Source of the DNA: an uncultured Lachnospiraceae bacterium
Lineage (GTDB): Bacteria; Bacillota_A; Clostridia; Lachnospirales; Lachnospiraceae
Assembly (NCBI GenBank): GCA_905207905.1
Contig: CAJLNC010000113.1
Location: 1-5,822 of the forward strand
Direction of reading: 5' to 3'
DNA length: 5,822 nt
Numbering within the stretch: the stretch's first letter is position 1; each line of letters begins with the position of its first letter. Below, piece by piece: positions 1-5,771 of the stretch. The notes beneath the pieces are model-generated. The model did no database searches. It was not told the origin of the DNA and saw only the letters and a program-made list of their open reading frames with translations. The translations under genes were made by a program, and so were the position numbers.

Positions 1-1763
1 GAACTCCTCTCAATATCTGGGAGTGCGAGTGCGGCTGCCAGCATTCCATCGGAAGCATCGAGGAGTTAAAGAGCATGTCTGACAACTGCCCGGAGGATAT
101 CGAGCTGCACCGTCCATTTATCGACGCAGTGACTATCAAGTGTCCGAAGTGCGGCAGGGAGATGCACCGTGTTCCGGAGGTAATCGACTGCTGGTTCGAC
201 TCAGGTTCCATGCCGTTTGCACAGCATCACTATCCATTTGAGAATCAGGATCTGTTTGAGCAGCAGTTCCCGGCAGACTTTATCTCCGAGGCTGTGGATC
301 AGACGAGAGGATGGTTCTACTCCCTCCTGGCAATTTCAACTCTGCTCTTTAACAAGGCTCCGTATAAGAACGTTATCGTGCTGGGCCATGTGCAGGATGA
401 GAACGGCCAGAAGATGAGCAAGTCCAAGGGAAATGCAGTAGATCCGTTTGAGGCTCTCTCTACCTACGGCGCAGACGCCATCCGCTGGTATTTCTATATC
501 AACAGCGCGCCTTGGCTGCCCAACCGTTTCCATGGAAAAGCTGTGCAGGAGGGACAGAGGAAGTTCATGGGTACGCTTTGGAATACCTATGCTTTTTATG
601 TGCTGTATGCCAATATTGACCATTTTAATCCAGTGGATTATACCCTGGAGTATGAGAAGCTTCCGGTGATGGACAAGTGGCTGCTGTCCAAGATGAACAC
701 TATGATCAAAGAGGTAGACTATGATCTGGGCAACTACCGGATTCCGGAAGCAGCAAGAGCCCTGGAGAGCTTCGTGGATGATATGAGCAACTGGTATGTC
801 CGCAGAAGCCGTGAGCGTTTTTGGGCAAAAGGAATGGAGCAGGATAAGATCAATGCTTACCTGACCCTGTACACAGCCCTGGTAAATGTGTGCAAGGCGG
901 CAGCTCCTATGATCCCATTTATGACAGAAGATATTTATCAGAATATTGTGCGGAAGGTAGACGCAGCTGCTCCTGAGAGCATTCATCTGTGCGACTTCCC
1001 GATGGCGGAGGAAAGCCAGATTGATAAAGCGCTGGAAGAGAATATGGACGAAGTGCTGAAGATCGTGGTGATGGGCCGCGCCTGCAGAAATACCGCTAAT
1101 ATCAAGAACCGTCAGCCTATCGGCAGGATGTTTGTGAAGGCGGAGCACGAACTGCCCCAGTTCTTCTCTGATATCGTAAAAGAGGAGCTGAATGTCAAGC
1201 AGGTGCTTTTCACAGACGATGTGAGAGACTTTACCTCTTACAGCTTTAAGCCCCAGCTAAAGACAGTTGGGCCGAAATATGGAAAGCTGCTGGGAGGTAT
1301 TCGTCAGGCGCTTCCGGCCCTGGACGGCAATGCGGCCATGGATGAGTTAAAGGCCAACGGCTGTCTGAAGCTGGATATCAATGGCAGTGAAGTAGTTCTG
1401 ACAGAGGAAGACCTCTTAATCGACACCGCCCAGATGGAGGGCTATGTCTCCGACCAGAACGCAGAGCTGACGGTGGTACTGGATACCAATCTGACACCGG
1501 AGCTGATCGAGGAGGGCTTTGTGAGGGAGCTGATCAGCAAGATTCAGACCATGCGTAAGGAAGCCGGTTTCGAGGTGATGGATAAGATCCGGGTATTCGC
1601 GAAAGGCAATGAGAAGATCAGTGAGATCCTCTCCAAATTCAGCGGCCAGATCTGTAAGGATGTGATGGCTGAGGAGATTGTGAAGGATCAGGTTCAGGGC
1701 TATGAAAAAGAGTGGAATATTAATGGAGAGACCGTGGTTCTGGGCGTTGAAAAGCTGGCATAA
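1..1763 (+). CDS. ileS: Isoleucyl-tRNA synthetase, C-terminal part (5' end outside window), type 2
   Basis: This cytoplasmic class Ia enzyme charges tRNA-Ile with isoleucine using ATP. The reading frame is open from base 3, upstream of the ATG at 75, and begins TPLNIWECECGCQHSIGSIE, so that ATG is an internal Met and the true start lies left of the window. About 587 residues are present; the family usually has about 1,030-1,050, so the HIGH motif and most of the editing domain are missing here. Visible landmarks are a Cys-rich knuckle (Cys codons at 24, 30, 36) paired with CPKC (141-152), the WFDSGS segment, and the KMSKS loop at 411-425. The helical anticodon-binding domain follows, with SNWYVRRSRERFW (from about 786). 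The C-terminal region contains VGPKYGKLLGGIRQAL and resembles the DUF5915-type extension. The C-terminal zinc finger of the E. coli-type enzyme is absent. These traits fit the eukaryote-like type 2 enzyme. glgP follows after 27 bases. No break or frameshift is seen. Confidence 0.97.
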   Translation, partial: TPLNIWECECGCQHSIGSIEELKSMSDNCPEDIELHRPFIDAVTIKCPKCGREMHRVPEVIDCWFDSGSMPFAQHHYPFENQDLFEQQFPADFISEAVDQTRGWFYSLLAISTLLFNKAPYKNVIVLGHVQDENGQKMSKSKGNAVDPFEALSTYGADAIRWYFYINSAPWLPNRFHGKAVQEGQRKFMGTLWNTYAFYVLYANIDHFNPVDYTLEYEKLPVMDKWLLSKMNTMIKEVDYDLGNYRIPEAARALESFVDDMSNWYVRRSRERFWAKGMEQDKINAYLTLYTALVNVCKAAAPMIPFMTEDIYQNIVRKVDAAAPESIHLCDFPMAEESQIDKALEENMDEVLKIVVMGRACRNTANIKNRQPIGRMFVKAEHELPQFFSDIVKEELNVKQVLFTDDVRDFTSYSFKPQLKTVGPKYGKLLGGIRQALPALDGNAAMDELKANGCLKLDINGSEVVLTEEDLLIDTAQMEGYVSDQNAELTVVLDTNLTPELIEEGFVRELISKIQTMRKEAGFEVMDKIRVFAKGNEKISEILSKFSGQICKDVMAEEIVKDQVQGYEKEWNINGETVVLGVEKLA

Positions 1764-1790
1764 AGTAAGGGAAAGAAAAAGGAGAGACCA

Positions 1791-4271
1791 ATGAACAAAT
1801 TGATTGATAAAGAAGCGTTTAAGGAGCAGGTAAAAGAGAATGTAAAGACTCTTTACCGCAAAACCATGAAAGAAGCTACAAAACAGCAGATCTTTCAGGC
1901 TGTATCCTATGCAGTAAAGGATGTGATTATTGATAACTGGCTGGCTACCCAGCAGCAGTTTGAACAGGATGACCCAAAGATGGTGTACTATATGTCCATG
2001 GAGTTTCTGATGGGCCGGGCTCTTGGCAATAACCTGATCAACCTCACTGCTTACAAGGAAGTAAAGGCAGCCCTGGAGGAGATGGGCTTTGATCTGAATG
2101 TGATTGAGGATCAGGAGCCGGATGCAGCTCTTGGAAACGGAGGCCTTGGCCGTCTGGCAGCCTGCTTCTTGGATTCTTTGGCAACTCTGGGATATCCGGC
2201 TTACGGATGCGGTATCCGTTACCGCTACGGTATGTTCAAACAGAAGATTGAGAACGGATATCAGGTAGAGGTGCCGGATCATTGGTTAAAAGACGGCAAT
2301 CCCTTTGAACTTCGCCGTCCGGAATATGCCAAGGAAGTAAAATTCGGGGGCTATGTCCGGGTAGAGTATGATGAAAAATCAAAGAGAAACCGCTTTATCC
2401 AGGAGGGCTATCAGTCTGTCCGTGCGGTTCCCTTTGATATCCCCATTGTGGGTTATAACAACAATATGGTAAACACGCTTCGTGTATGGGATGCAGAGGC
2501 AATCAATGATTTTCAGCTGGATTCCTTCGACAAGGGCGATTACCAGAAGGCAGTGGAGCAGGAGAACCTGGCCAGAAATATCGTTGAGGTGCTTTATCCC
2601 AACGACAATCATTACGCAGGCAAAGAGCTGCGTTTAAAGCAGCAGTATTTCTTTATTTCTGCCAGCATTCAGGCGGCCATTGAGAAATACAAAAAGAAAC
2701 ACAGCGATATCCGCAAATTCTATGAGAAGGCGACCTTCCAGATGAACGACACCCATCCTACAGTGGCAGTGGCAGAGCTGATGCGTATTCTGTTGGATGA
2801 GGAAAATCTGGAGTGGGACGAGGCCTGGGAAGTGACCACCAAGACCGTGGCCTATACCAACCATACCATTATGGCAGAGGCGTTGGAGAAATGGCCCATT
2901 GAGCTGTTCTCCAGACTGCTTCCCCGTATCTATCAGATCGTGGAGGAGATCAACCGCAGATTTGTGGCTGAGATTCAGAAGAAATATCCCGGCGATCAGA
3001 ATAAGATTGCAAAGATGGCCATTATCTATGACGGTCAGGTAAAGATGGCACACTTAGCCATCGTGGCAGGCTACTCTGTAAACGGTGTGGCCAGACTTCA
3101 TACAGAGATCCTGAAGAACCAGGAACTGAAGGATTTCTATGAGATGTTCCCGGAGAAATTCAACAATAAGACCAATGGCATCACCCAGAGACGTTTCCTC
3201 CTTCATGGAAATCCGCTGCTGGCAGACTGGGTGACTGACCATATTGGGGATGAGTGGATCACGGATCTTCCTCAGATCTCCAAAATGAAGGTTTACGCAG
3301 ATGACAAGAAGGCACAGCAGGAATTCATGAACATCAAGTATCAGAACAAGCTGCGTCTGGCAAAATATATTAAGGAACACAATGGAATCGATGTGGATCC
3401 CCGCTCCATCTTTGATGTGCAGGTTAAGCGTCTCCATGAATATAAGCGTCAGCTTTTGAACATCCTTCATGTAATGTATCTGTACAACAACATCAAGGAT
3501 CATCCGGAGATGGAATTTTATCCCAGGACCTTCATCTTTGGCGCAAAGGCTGCAGCAGGCTATCGCCGTGCAAAGCAGACCATTAAGCTGATCAACAGCG
3601 TGGCGGATGTGATTAATAACGATAAGAGCATCAAGGGCAAGCTGAAAGTGGTATTCATTGAGGACTACCGGGTATCCAATGCAGAGCTGATCTTTGCGGC
3701 AGCGGACGTATCCGAGCAGATCTCCACAGCCAGCAAGGAAGCGTCCGGCACCGGCAACATGAAGTTTATGTTAAACGGCGCTCCCACTTTGGGAACCATG
3801 GACGGCGCCAACGTGGAGATCGTGGAGGAAGTGGGCGAGGAGAATGCCTTCATCTTCGGTTTAAGCTCCGATGAGGTCATCCATTATGAGAAGAACGGCG
3901 GCTACGATCCCACCTACTACTTTAACAATGACCAGGATATCCGCAGAGTGCTGATGCAGCTGATCAACGGAGAATATTCCAGAGGTGATATGAATATGTT
4001 CCGGGAGATCTACGATTCCCTGCTGAACACCAACAGCAGCGACCGGGCAGACACCTACTTTATTCTGGCTGACTTTAAGTCCTATGCGGCTGCTCAGAAG
4101 AGAGTGGAGGAGGCATATCGGGACGAGGCCCGCTGGGCAAAGATGGCGATCCTGAATGTAGCCTGCAGCGGGAAGTTCACCTCTGACCGTACTATCCAGG
4201 AGTATGTAGATGAGATCTGGAAGCTGGATCGGGTAAAGGTAGAAGTGGATCCGGAAAGCTTTGAAGTGTAG
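1791..4271 (+). CDS. glgP: Glycogen/starch/alpha-glucan phosphorylase
   Basis: This PLP-dependent GT35 enzyme releases glucose-1-phosphate from the non-reducing ends of glycogen or maltodextrin in the cytoplasm. The complete protein has 826 residues, typical of bacterial members (about 750-840). The phosphate/substrate glycine-rich loop is ALGNGGLGRLAACFLDS (113-129), followed by YGIRYRYG-like sequence (GCGIRYRYGMF, 139-149). Other conserved blocks are QMNDTHPTVAVAELMR (317-332), NKTNGITQRRFL (459-470) and the VQVKRLHEYKRQLLN block (543-557). The cofactor signature EASGTGNMKFMLN is at 650-662, with Lys658 the expected Schiff-base lysine. The start at 1791 is supported by AAGGAGAG at 1779-1786. 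The N-terminus lacks the long regulatory extension of animal phosphorylases, so control by phosphorylation is unlikely. Substrate choice between glycogen and maltodextrin cannot be read from sequence. No other glycogen gene is adjacent. With only 27 bases to ileS, read-through is plausible; no intrinsic terminator was seen between them. Confidence 0.97.
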   Translation: MNKLIDKEAFKEQVKENVKTLYRKTMKEATKQQIFQAVSYAVKDVIIDNWLATQQQFEQDDPKMVYYMSMEFLMGRALGNNLINLTAYKEVKAALEEMGFDLNVIEDQEPDAALGNGGLGRLAACFLDSLATLGYPAYGCGIRYRYGMFKQKIENGYQVEVPDHWLKDGNPFELRRPEYAKEVKFGGYVRVEYDEKSKRNRFIQEGYQSVRAVPFDIPIVGYNNNMVNTLRVWDAEAINDFQLDSFDKGDYQKAVEQENLARNIVEVLYPNDNHYAGKELRLKQQYFFISASIQAAIEKYKKKHSDIRKFYEKATFQMNDTHPTVAVAELMRILLDEENLEWDEAWEVTTKTVAYTNHTIMAEALEKWPIELFSRLLPRIYQIVEEINRRFVAEIQKKYPGDQNKIAKMAIIYDGQVKMAHLAIVAGYSVNGVARLHTEILKNQELKDFYEMFPEKFNNKTNGITQRRFLLHGNPLLADWVTDHIGDEWITDLPQISKMKVYADDKKAQQEFMNIKYQNKLRLAKYIKEHNGIDVDPRSIFDVQVKRLHEYKRQLLNILHVMYLYNNIKDHPEMEFYPRTFIFGAKAAAGYRRAKQTIKLINSVADVINNDKSIKGKLKVVFIEDYRVSNAELIFAAADVSEQISTASKEASGTGNMKFMLNGAPTLGTMDGANVEIVEEVGEENAFIFGLSSDEVIHYEKNGGYDPTYYFNNDQDIRRVLMQLINGEYSRGDMNMFREIYDSLLNTNSSDRADTYFILADFKSYAAAQKRVEEAYRDEARWAKMAILNVACSGKFTSDRTIQEYVDEIWKLDRVKVEVDPESFEV

Positions 4272-4317
4272 GAAGCTGCGGCAGGAGAACAAGTAAATAA
4301 AGTTGGATAAAAATATT

Positions 4318-4442
4318 GGAGGGGGTGTTGCAAAATACTGATTCCGGTGGATTTTCGGTGTGTTTTTCTCCAAAAAGATGTTATTTTTTGGAGAAAAATC
4401 ACCCGAAAGAGTACTGCCGAGGTATTTTACAACACCGCTTCC
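4318..4442. mobile_element. 125-bp long imperfect palindrome, MITE-like element
   Basis: The outer 21 bases of each end (4318-4338 and 4422-4442) are inverted copies matching at 18 of 21 positions, with shared cores GGTGTTG and AAAATAC. The symmetry continues inward less perfectly and ends in a perfect 14-bp arm pair, TTTTTCTCCAAAAA (4363-4376) and its complement (4385-4398), around an 8-base centre. The five bases ATATT lie immediately outside both ends (4313-4317 and 4443-4447), as a target-site duplication would. There is no credible ORF inside. Together this looks like a small non-autonomous transposable element or repeat hairpin. Two cautions apply: the flanks are AT-rich, so the duplication could be chance, and copy number elsewhere is unknown. 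It may also end or attenuate the glgP transcript, although its apical stem is A/U-rich. The bases between glgP and this element (4272-4312) hold nothing recognisable. Confidence 0.6.
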
Positions 4443-4460
4443 ATATTTTTTGCTGTTTTG

Positions 4461-4469
4461 TGATAGAAT
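4461..4469 (+). promoter_or_regulatory. Possible extended -10 promoter element for the MerR-type gene
   Basis: TGATAGAAT fits the TGnTATAAT extended -10 pattern with one mismatch. It lies about 100 bases before the start codon at 4570 and just outside the right end of the palindrome. No good -35 box is found at 16-18 bases upstream, where the sequence would be the element end, so this is a weak call. If real, insertion of the palindrome would have replaced the upstream promoter region. Confidence 0.35.
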
Positions 4470-4556
4470 AGGCATAAACCAAACCCCCACTGCATATAAA
4501 AGTAAGAGGAGAAAATAGAAGCAAAATCTGCAGAAATACATTTCTATGCAGGAGAT

Positions 4557-4564
4557 AAGGGGAG
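4557..4564 (+). promoter_or_regulatory. Ribosome binding site fixing the MerR-type start
   Basis: AAGGGGAG sits 5 bases before the ATG at 4570. The alternative in-frame ATG at 4546 has only an A/T-rich, non-purine-cluster sequence before it. The MerR homology also begins right after the 4570 start (NFYISEVSRQVG), so 4570 is preferred. Confidence 0.75.
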
Positions 4565-4569
4565 AGATC

Positions 4570-5148
4570 ATGGAAGAACAGAATTTTTATATATCAGAGG
4601 TTTCCAGACAGGTGGGTGTGGAGCCCCATGTGCTGCGGTATTGGGAGGAGGAGCTGGGGCTTTTGATTGATCGAAATTCCCAGGGAAAACGTTGCTATTC
4701 CAGAGAAAATGTGGAGATATTTTTGGAGGTCAAAGGGCTTCGGGAAAAAGGAATGCAGCTGAAAGCCGCCAGGGAGATCTTAAGAGAGGGAGGCAGATAT
4801 CCGAACGCGTGGATTGCTGCCGCTTCCGATCAGGAGATTCCCTTTCCGGAGCATCCGGAGTATTCGGTGCTTCCCGTAAGACAGCCCCAGGATTCCATGC
4901 AGGTGTTTGAGCAGCTTCTGGACGGTATTATAGAGCGTGCTTTGGAGAAAAATAACGAGAAGCTGGTAAAGGAGCTGAGTGATCTTTTGCTGACGGAGCT
5001 GGAGGCAAAGTGGCAGGCAGCAGAAGCCAGGGAGGAGCTGGAAAGAGAGCTGTTCGGTCAGGGGGCCAGGGAGAGTGCGGCGGCAGAGCCTGACCGGAAA
5101 GCAAGTTTGTGGAAACGGTGGAGACGTTGGCTGGAGCGGTACATATAG
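4570..5148 (+). CDS. MerR-type HTH DNA-binding protein with coiled coil and basic aromatic tail
   Basis: This is a predicted DNA-binding protein of 192 residues, either a transcription regulator or a chromosome-binding factor. Residues 7-27 (YISEVSRQVGVEPHVLRYWEE) form the MerR helix-turn-helix, and NSQGKRCYS (36-44) is the wing. Residues 46-72 continue the MerR helices (VEIFLEVKGLREKG). A proline-rich linker covers about 88-107. A long, charged, coiled-coil-like helix covers about 110-163. The tail, SLWKRWRRWLERYI (179-192), is rich in Trp and Arg and looks amphipathic. There is only one Cys (42), so the metal-sensing cysteines of MerR, CueR or ZntR are absent, and no ligand domain is recognised. 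The ligand and target are unknown. The HTH + coiled coil + basic tail order recalls RacA by architecture only. The gene stands alone, converging on the ferredoxin gene, and ends at a strong terminator. MerR-family membership is firm; the role is not. Confidence 0.9.
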   Translation: MEEQNFYISEVSRQVGVEPHVLRYWEEELGLLIDRNSQGKRCYSRENVEIFLEVKGLREKGMQLKAAREILREGGRYPNAWIAAASDQEIPFPEHPEYSVLPVRQPQDSMQVFEQLLDGIIERALEKNNEKLVKELSDLLLTELEAKWQAAEAREELERELFGQGARESAAAEPDRKASLWKRWRRWLERYI

Positions 5149-5199
5149 AAATTTTGAGCGGGCATTTGAAAACTGCCGGTTTCAGGAAACAGAAAAAGA

Positions 5200-5257
5200 G
5201 GGTGATCTCAACAGGAGCCGAAGCAATCTTCGGTTTTTGTTGAGTCACCCTTTTTTT
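5200..5257 (+). terminator. Strong intrinsic terminator, probably bidirectional
   Basis: GGGTGA-(T)-CTCAACA (5200-5213) pairs with TGTTGAGTCACCC (5238-5250), leaving a single bulged T. A second stem, CCGAAG/CTTCGG (5218-5223 and 5228-5233) with loop CAAT, is stacked inside. A run of seven T follows at 5251-5257. On the minus strand the same hairpin is followed by CTCTTTTTCTG, so it can also end the ferredoxin transcript. It lies between the convergent stop codons at 5148 and 5296. Confidence 0.92.
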
Positions 5258-5295
5258 GGTGTCAATCGCTTATAACACTAACTGTCTGAATGGAA

Positions 5296-5469
5296 TCATT
5301 CGCCGGCAGAGATAGCGCCAGTGGGGCACTGATCTTCGCAGGTTCCGCAATCCAGGCAAGCATCCGGATTGATTTCGTATTTGCCATCACCTTCGCTGAT
5401 AGCCTCTGCGGGACATACTTCTGCACAGCTTCCGCAAGCTACGCACTCGTCAGAAATTACATATGCCAT
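5296..5469 (-). CDS. Small 2[4Fe-4S] ferredoxin
   Basis: This is a soluble low-potential electron carrier of 57 residues, the usual length (about 55-60) for clostridial ferredoxins. The protein starts MAYVISDECVACGSCAEVCP. Both cluster motifs are complete: CVACGSCAEVCP with Cys9, 12, 15, 19, and CLDCGTCEDQCP with Cys38, 41, 44, 48. The two halves are an internal duplication (AEAIS / TGAIS after each CP). All eight ligands are present, so two [4Fe-4S] clusters are expected. AAAGGAGG lies 10 bases before the start (plus-strand 5480-5487), and a TATAAT box lies about 70 bases upstream. In such anaerobes the partners are typically pyruvate:ferredoxin oxidoreductase, hydrogenase or Rnf; no partner gene is in the window. 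The gene is monocistronic by its position between its own promoter and the shared terminator. It is easily missed by minimum-length gene callers. Confidence 0.96.
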   Translation of the reverse strand: MAYVISDECVACGSCAEVCPAEAISEGDGKYEINPDACLDCGTCEDQCPTGAISAGE

Positions 5470-5535
5470 AATCGTTTATCCTCCTTTGTATTTTAGGTAC
5501 TACGCCTTCAAAAGCATTTTAATACATGGAGCACA

Positions 5536-5564
5536 ATTATACAAGTGAAAAATTGAGGAAAAGT
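5536..5564 (-). promoter_or_regulatory. Promoter for the ferredoxin gene
   Basis: On the minus strand a perfect TATAAT occupies 5541-5536. At 17 bases further upstream the -35 position reads ACTTTT (5564-5559), a poor match to TTGACA, so the -35 is weak. Transcription would begin near 5529, giving a leader of about 60 bases before the ferredoxin start. Confidence 0.6.
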
Positions 5565-5601
5565 TGTCAGAACCAGGGGAAATGTGTGGATCTGTAGAAG
5601 T

Positions 5602-5622
5602 TTTAGTAAAAATTTAGTAAAA
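5602..5622 (+). repeat. Tandem TTTAGTAAAA direct repeat upstream of promoter, operator-like
   Basis: TTTAGTAAAA occurs at 5602-5611 and again at 5613-5622, spaced 11 bases, close to one helical turn. Each copy contains TTTA-G-TAAA, a 9-base dyad with a central base. The pair ends 4 bases before the -35 of the plus-strand promoter at 5627-5654. This is a plausible binding site for a regulator, but A/T-rich composition makes chance similarity possible. Confidence 0.4.
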
Positions 5623-5626
5623 TATA

Positions 5627-5654
5627 TTGTTTTTTAAAAATATACTGGTATAAT
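5627..5654 (+). promoter_or_regulatory. Plus-strand extended -10 promoter for the gene off the right edge
   Basis: TTGTTT (5627-5632) is separated by 16 bases from TATAAT (5649-5654), which is preceded by TG one base before, giving TGGTATAAT, a perfect extended -10. The expected start site is near 5661. It is divergent from the ferredoxin promoter and would give a leader of at least 110-160 bases before any gene. Confidence 0.75.
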
Positions 5655-5660
5655 TTTAAA

Positions 5661-5771
5661 GTAACAGAAAGAAAAATTATGGACAGCGTTCTGACCGGGC
5701 ATAGGCGGTTCTGTGAGTTTTTGTTTCAGCCAAAGGAAGCATCAGTGTAGAGGGGGCAATACGCCTGAACG
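5661..5771 (+). promoter_or_regulatory. Possible structured 5' leader or small RNA (no known family recognised)
   Basis: This is the GC-richer stretch directly downstream of a strong promoter. CGTTC (5687-5691) and AGGCG (5703-5707) can pair with the contiguous CGCCTGAACG (5762-5771), forming a 10-bp long-range stem with an 11-base bulge. It encloses about 54 bases that include GGGGGC and weaker pairings. I compared it from memory with common riboswitches (SAM, TPP, FMN, purine, glycine, lysine, c-di-GMP, THF, guanidine, T-box) and saw no diagnostic core. It may be a regulatory leader, part of an ncRNA, or unstructured. Confidence 0.3.
5679..5750 (+). CDS. Possible 23-residue upstream ORF / leader peptide
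   Basis: An ATG about 18 bases after the predicted transcription start opens a 23-codon frame beginning MDSVLTGHRRFCEFLFQ and ending with TAG at 5748-5750. The site before it (ACAGAAAGAAAAATT) is purine-rich but not a good Shine-Dalgarno. The peptide has no run of a single amino acid that would suggest classical attenuation. It overlaps the left arms of the long-range stem. It could easily be a chance ORF. Confidence 0.2.
   Translation: MDSVLTGHRRFCEFLFQPKEASV

Noticed and set aside
75..77. ATG at 75 as the ileS start
   Set aside because: The same frame is open to the left edge and encodes conserved IleS residues (NIWECECGC) before it, so it is an internal Met.
4546..4569. ATG at 4546 as start of the MerR-type gene, giving 200 residues
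   Set aside because: It has no ribosome binding site, and the extra eight residues (MQEIRGEI) are the translated ribosome site of the better start at 4570.
3861..4571. Minus-strand 236-residue ORF across the glgP end and the spacer
   Set aside because: It is antisense to the conserved glgP C-terminus and runs through the palindrome; no ribosome site or recognisable domain. Other long minus-strand ORFs inside ileS and glgP are rejected for the same reason.
5167..5184. Small inverted repeat TGAAA/TTTCA just after the MerR-type stop
   Set aside because: Only 5 bp with an 8-base loop and no T-run; the real terminator follows at 5200-5257.
5290..5496. Plus-strand 68-residue ORF rich in Ala and Phe
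   Set aside because: It is the antisense shadow of the ferredoxin gene, whose eight-Cys motif and ribosome site make the minus strand the coding one.
5561..5570. TTGTCAG as a possible Spo0A box upstream of the right-edge promoter
   Set aside because: It departs from the TTGTCGAA consensus at key positions and there is no sporulation gene in view.
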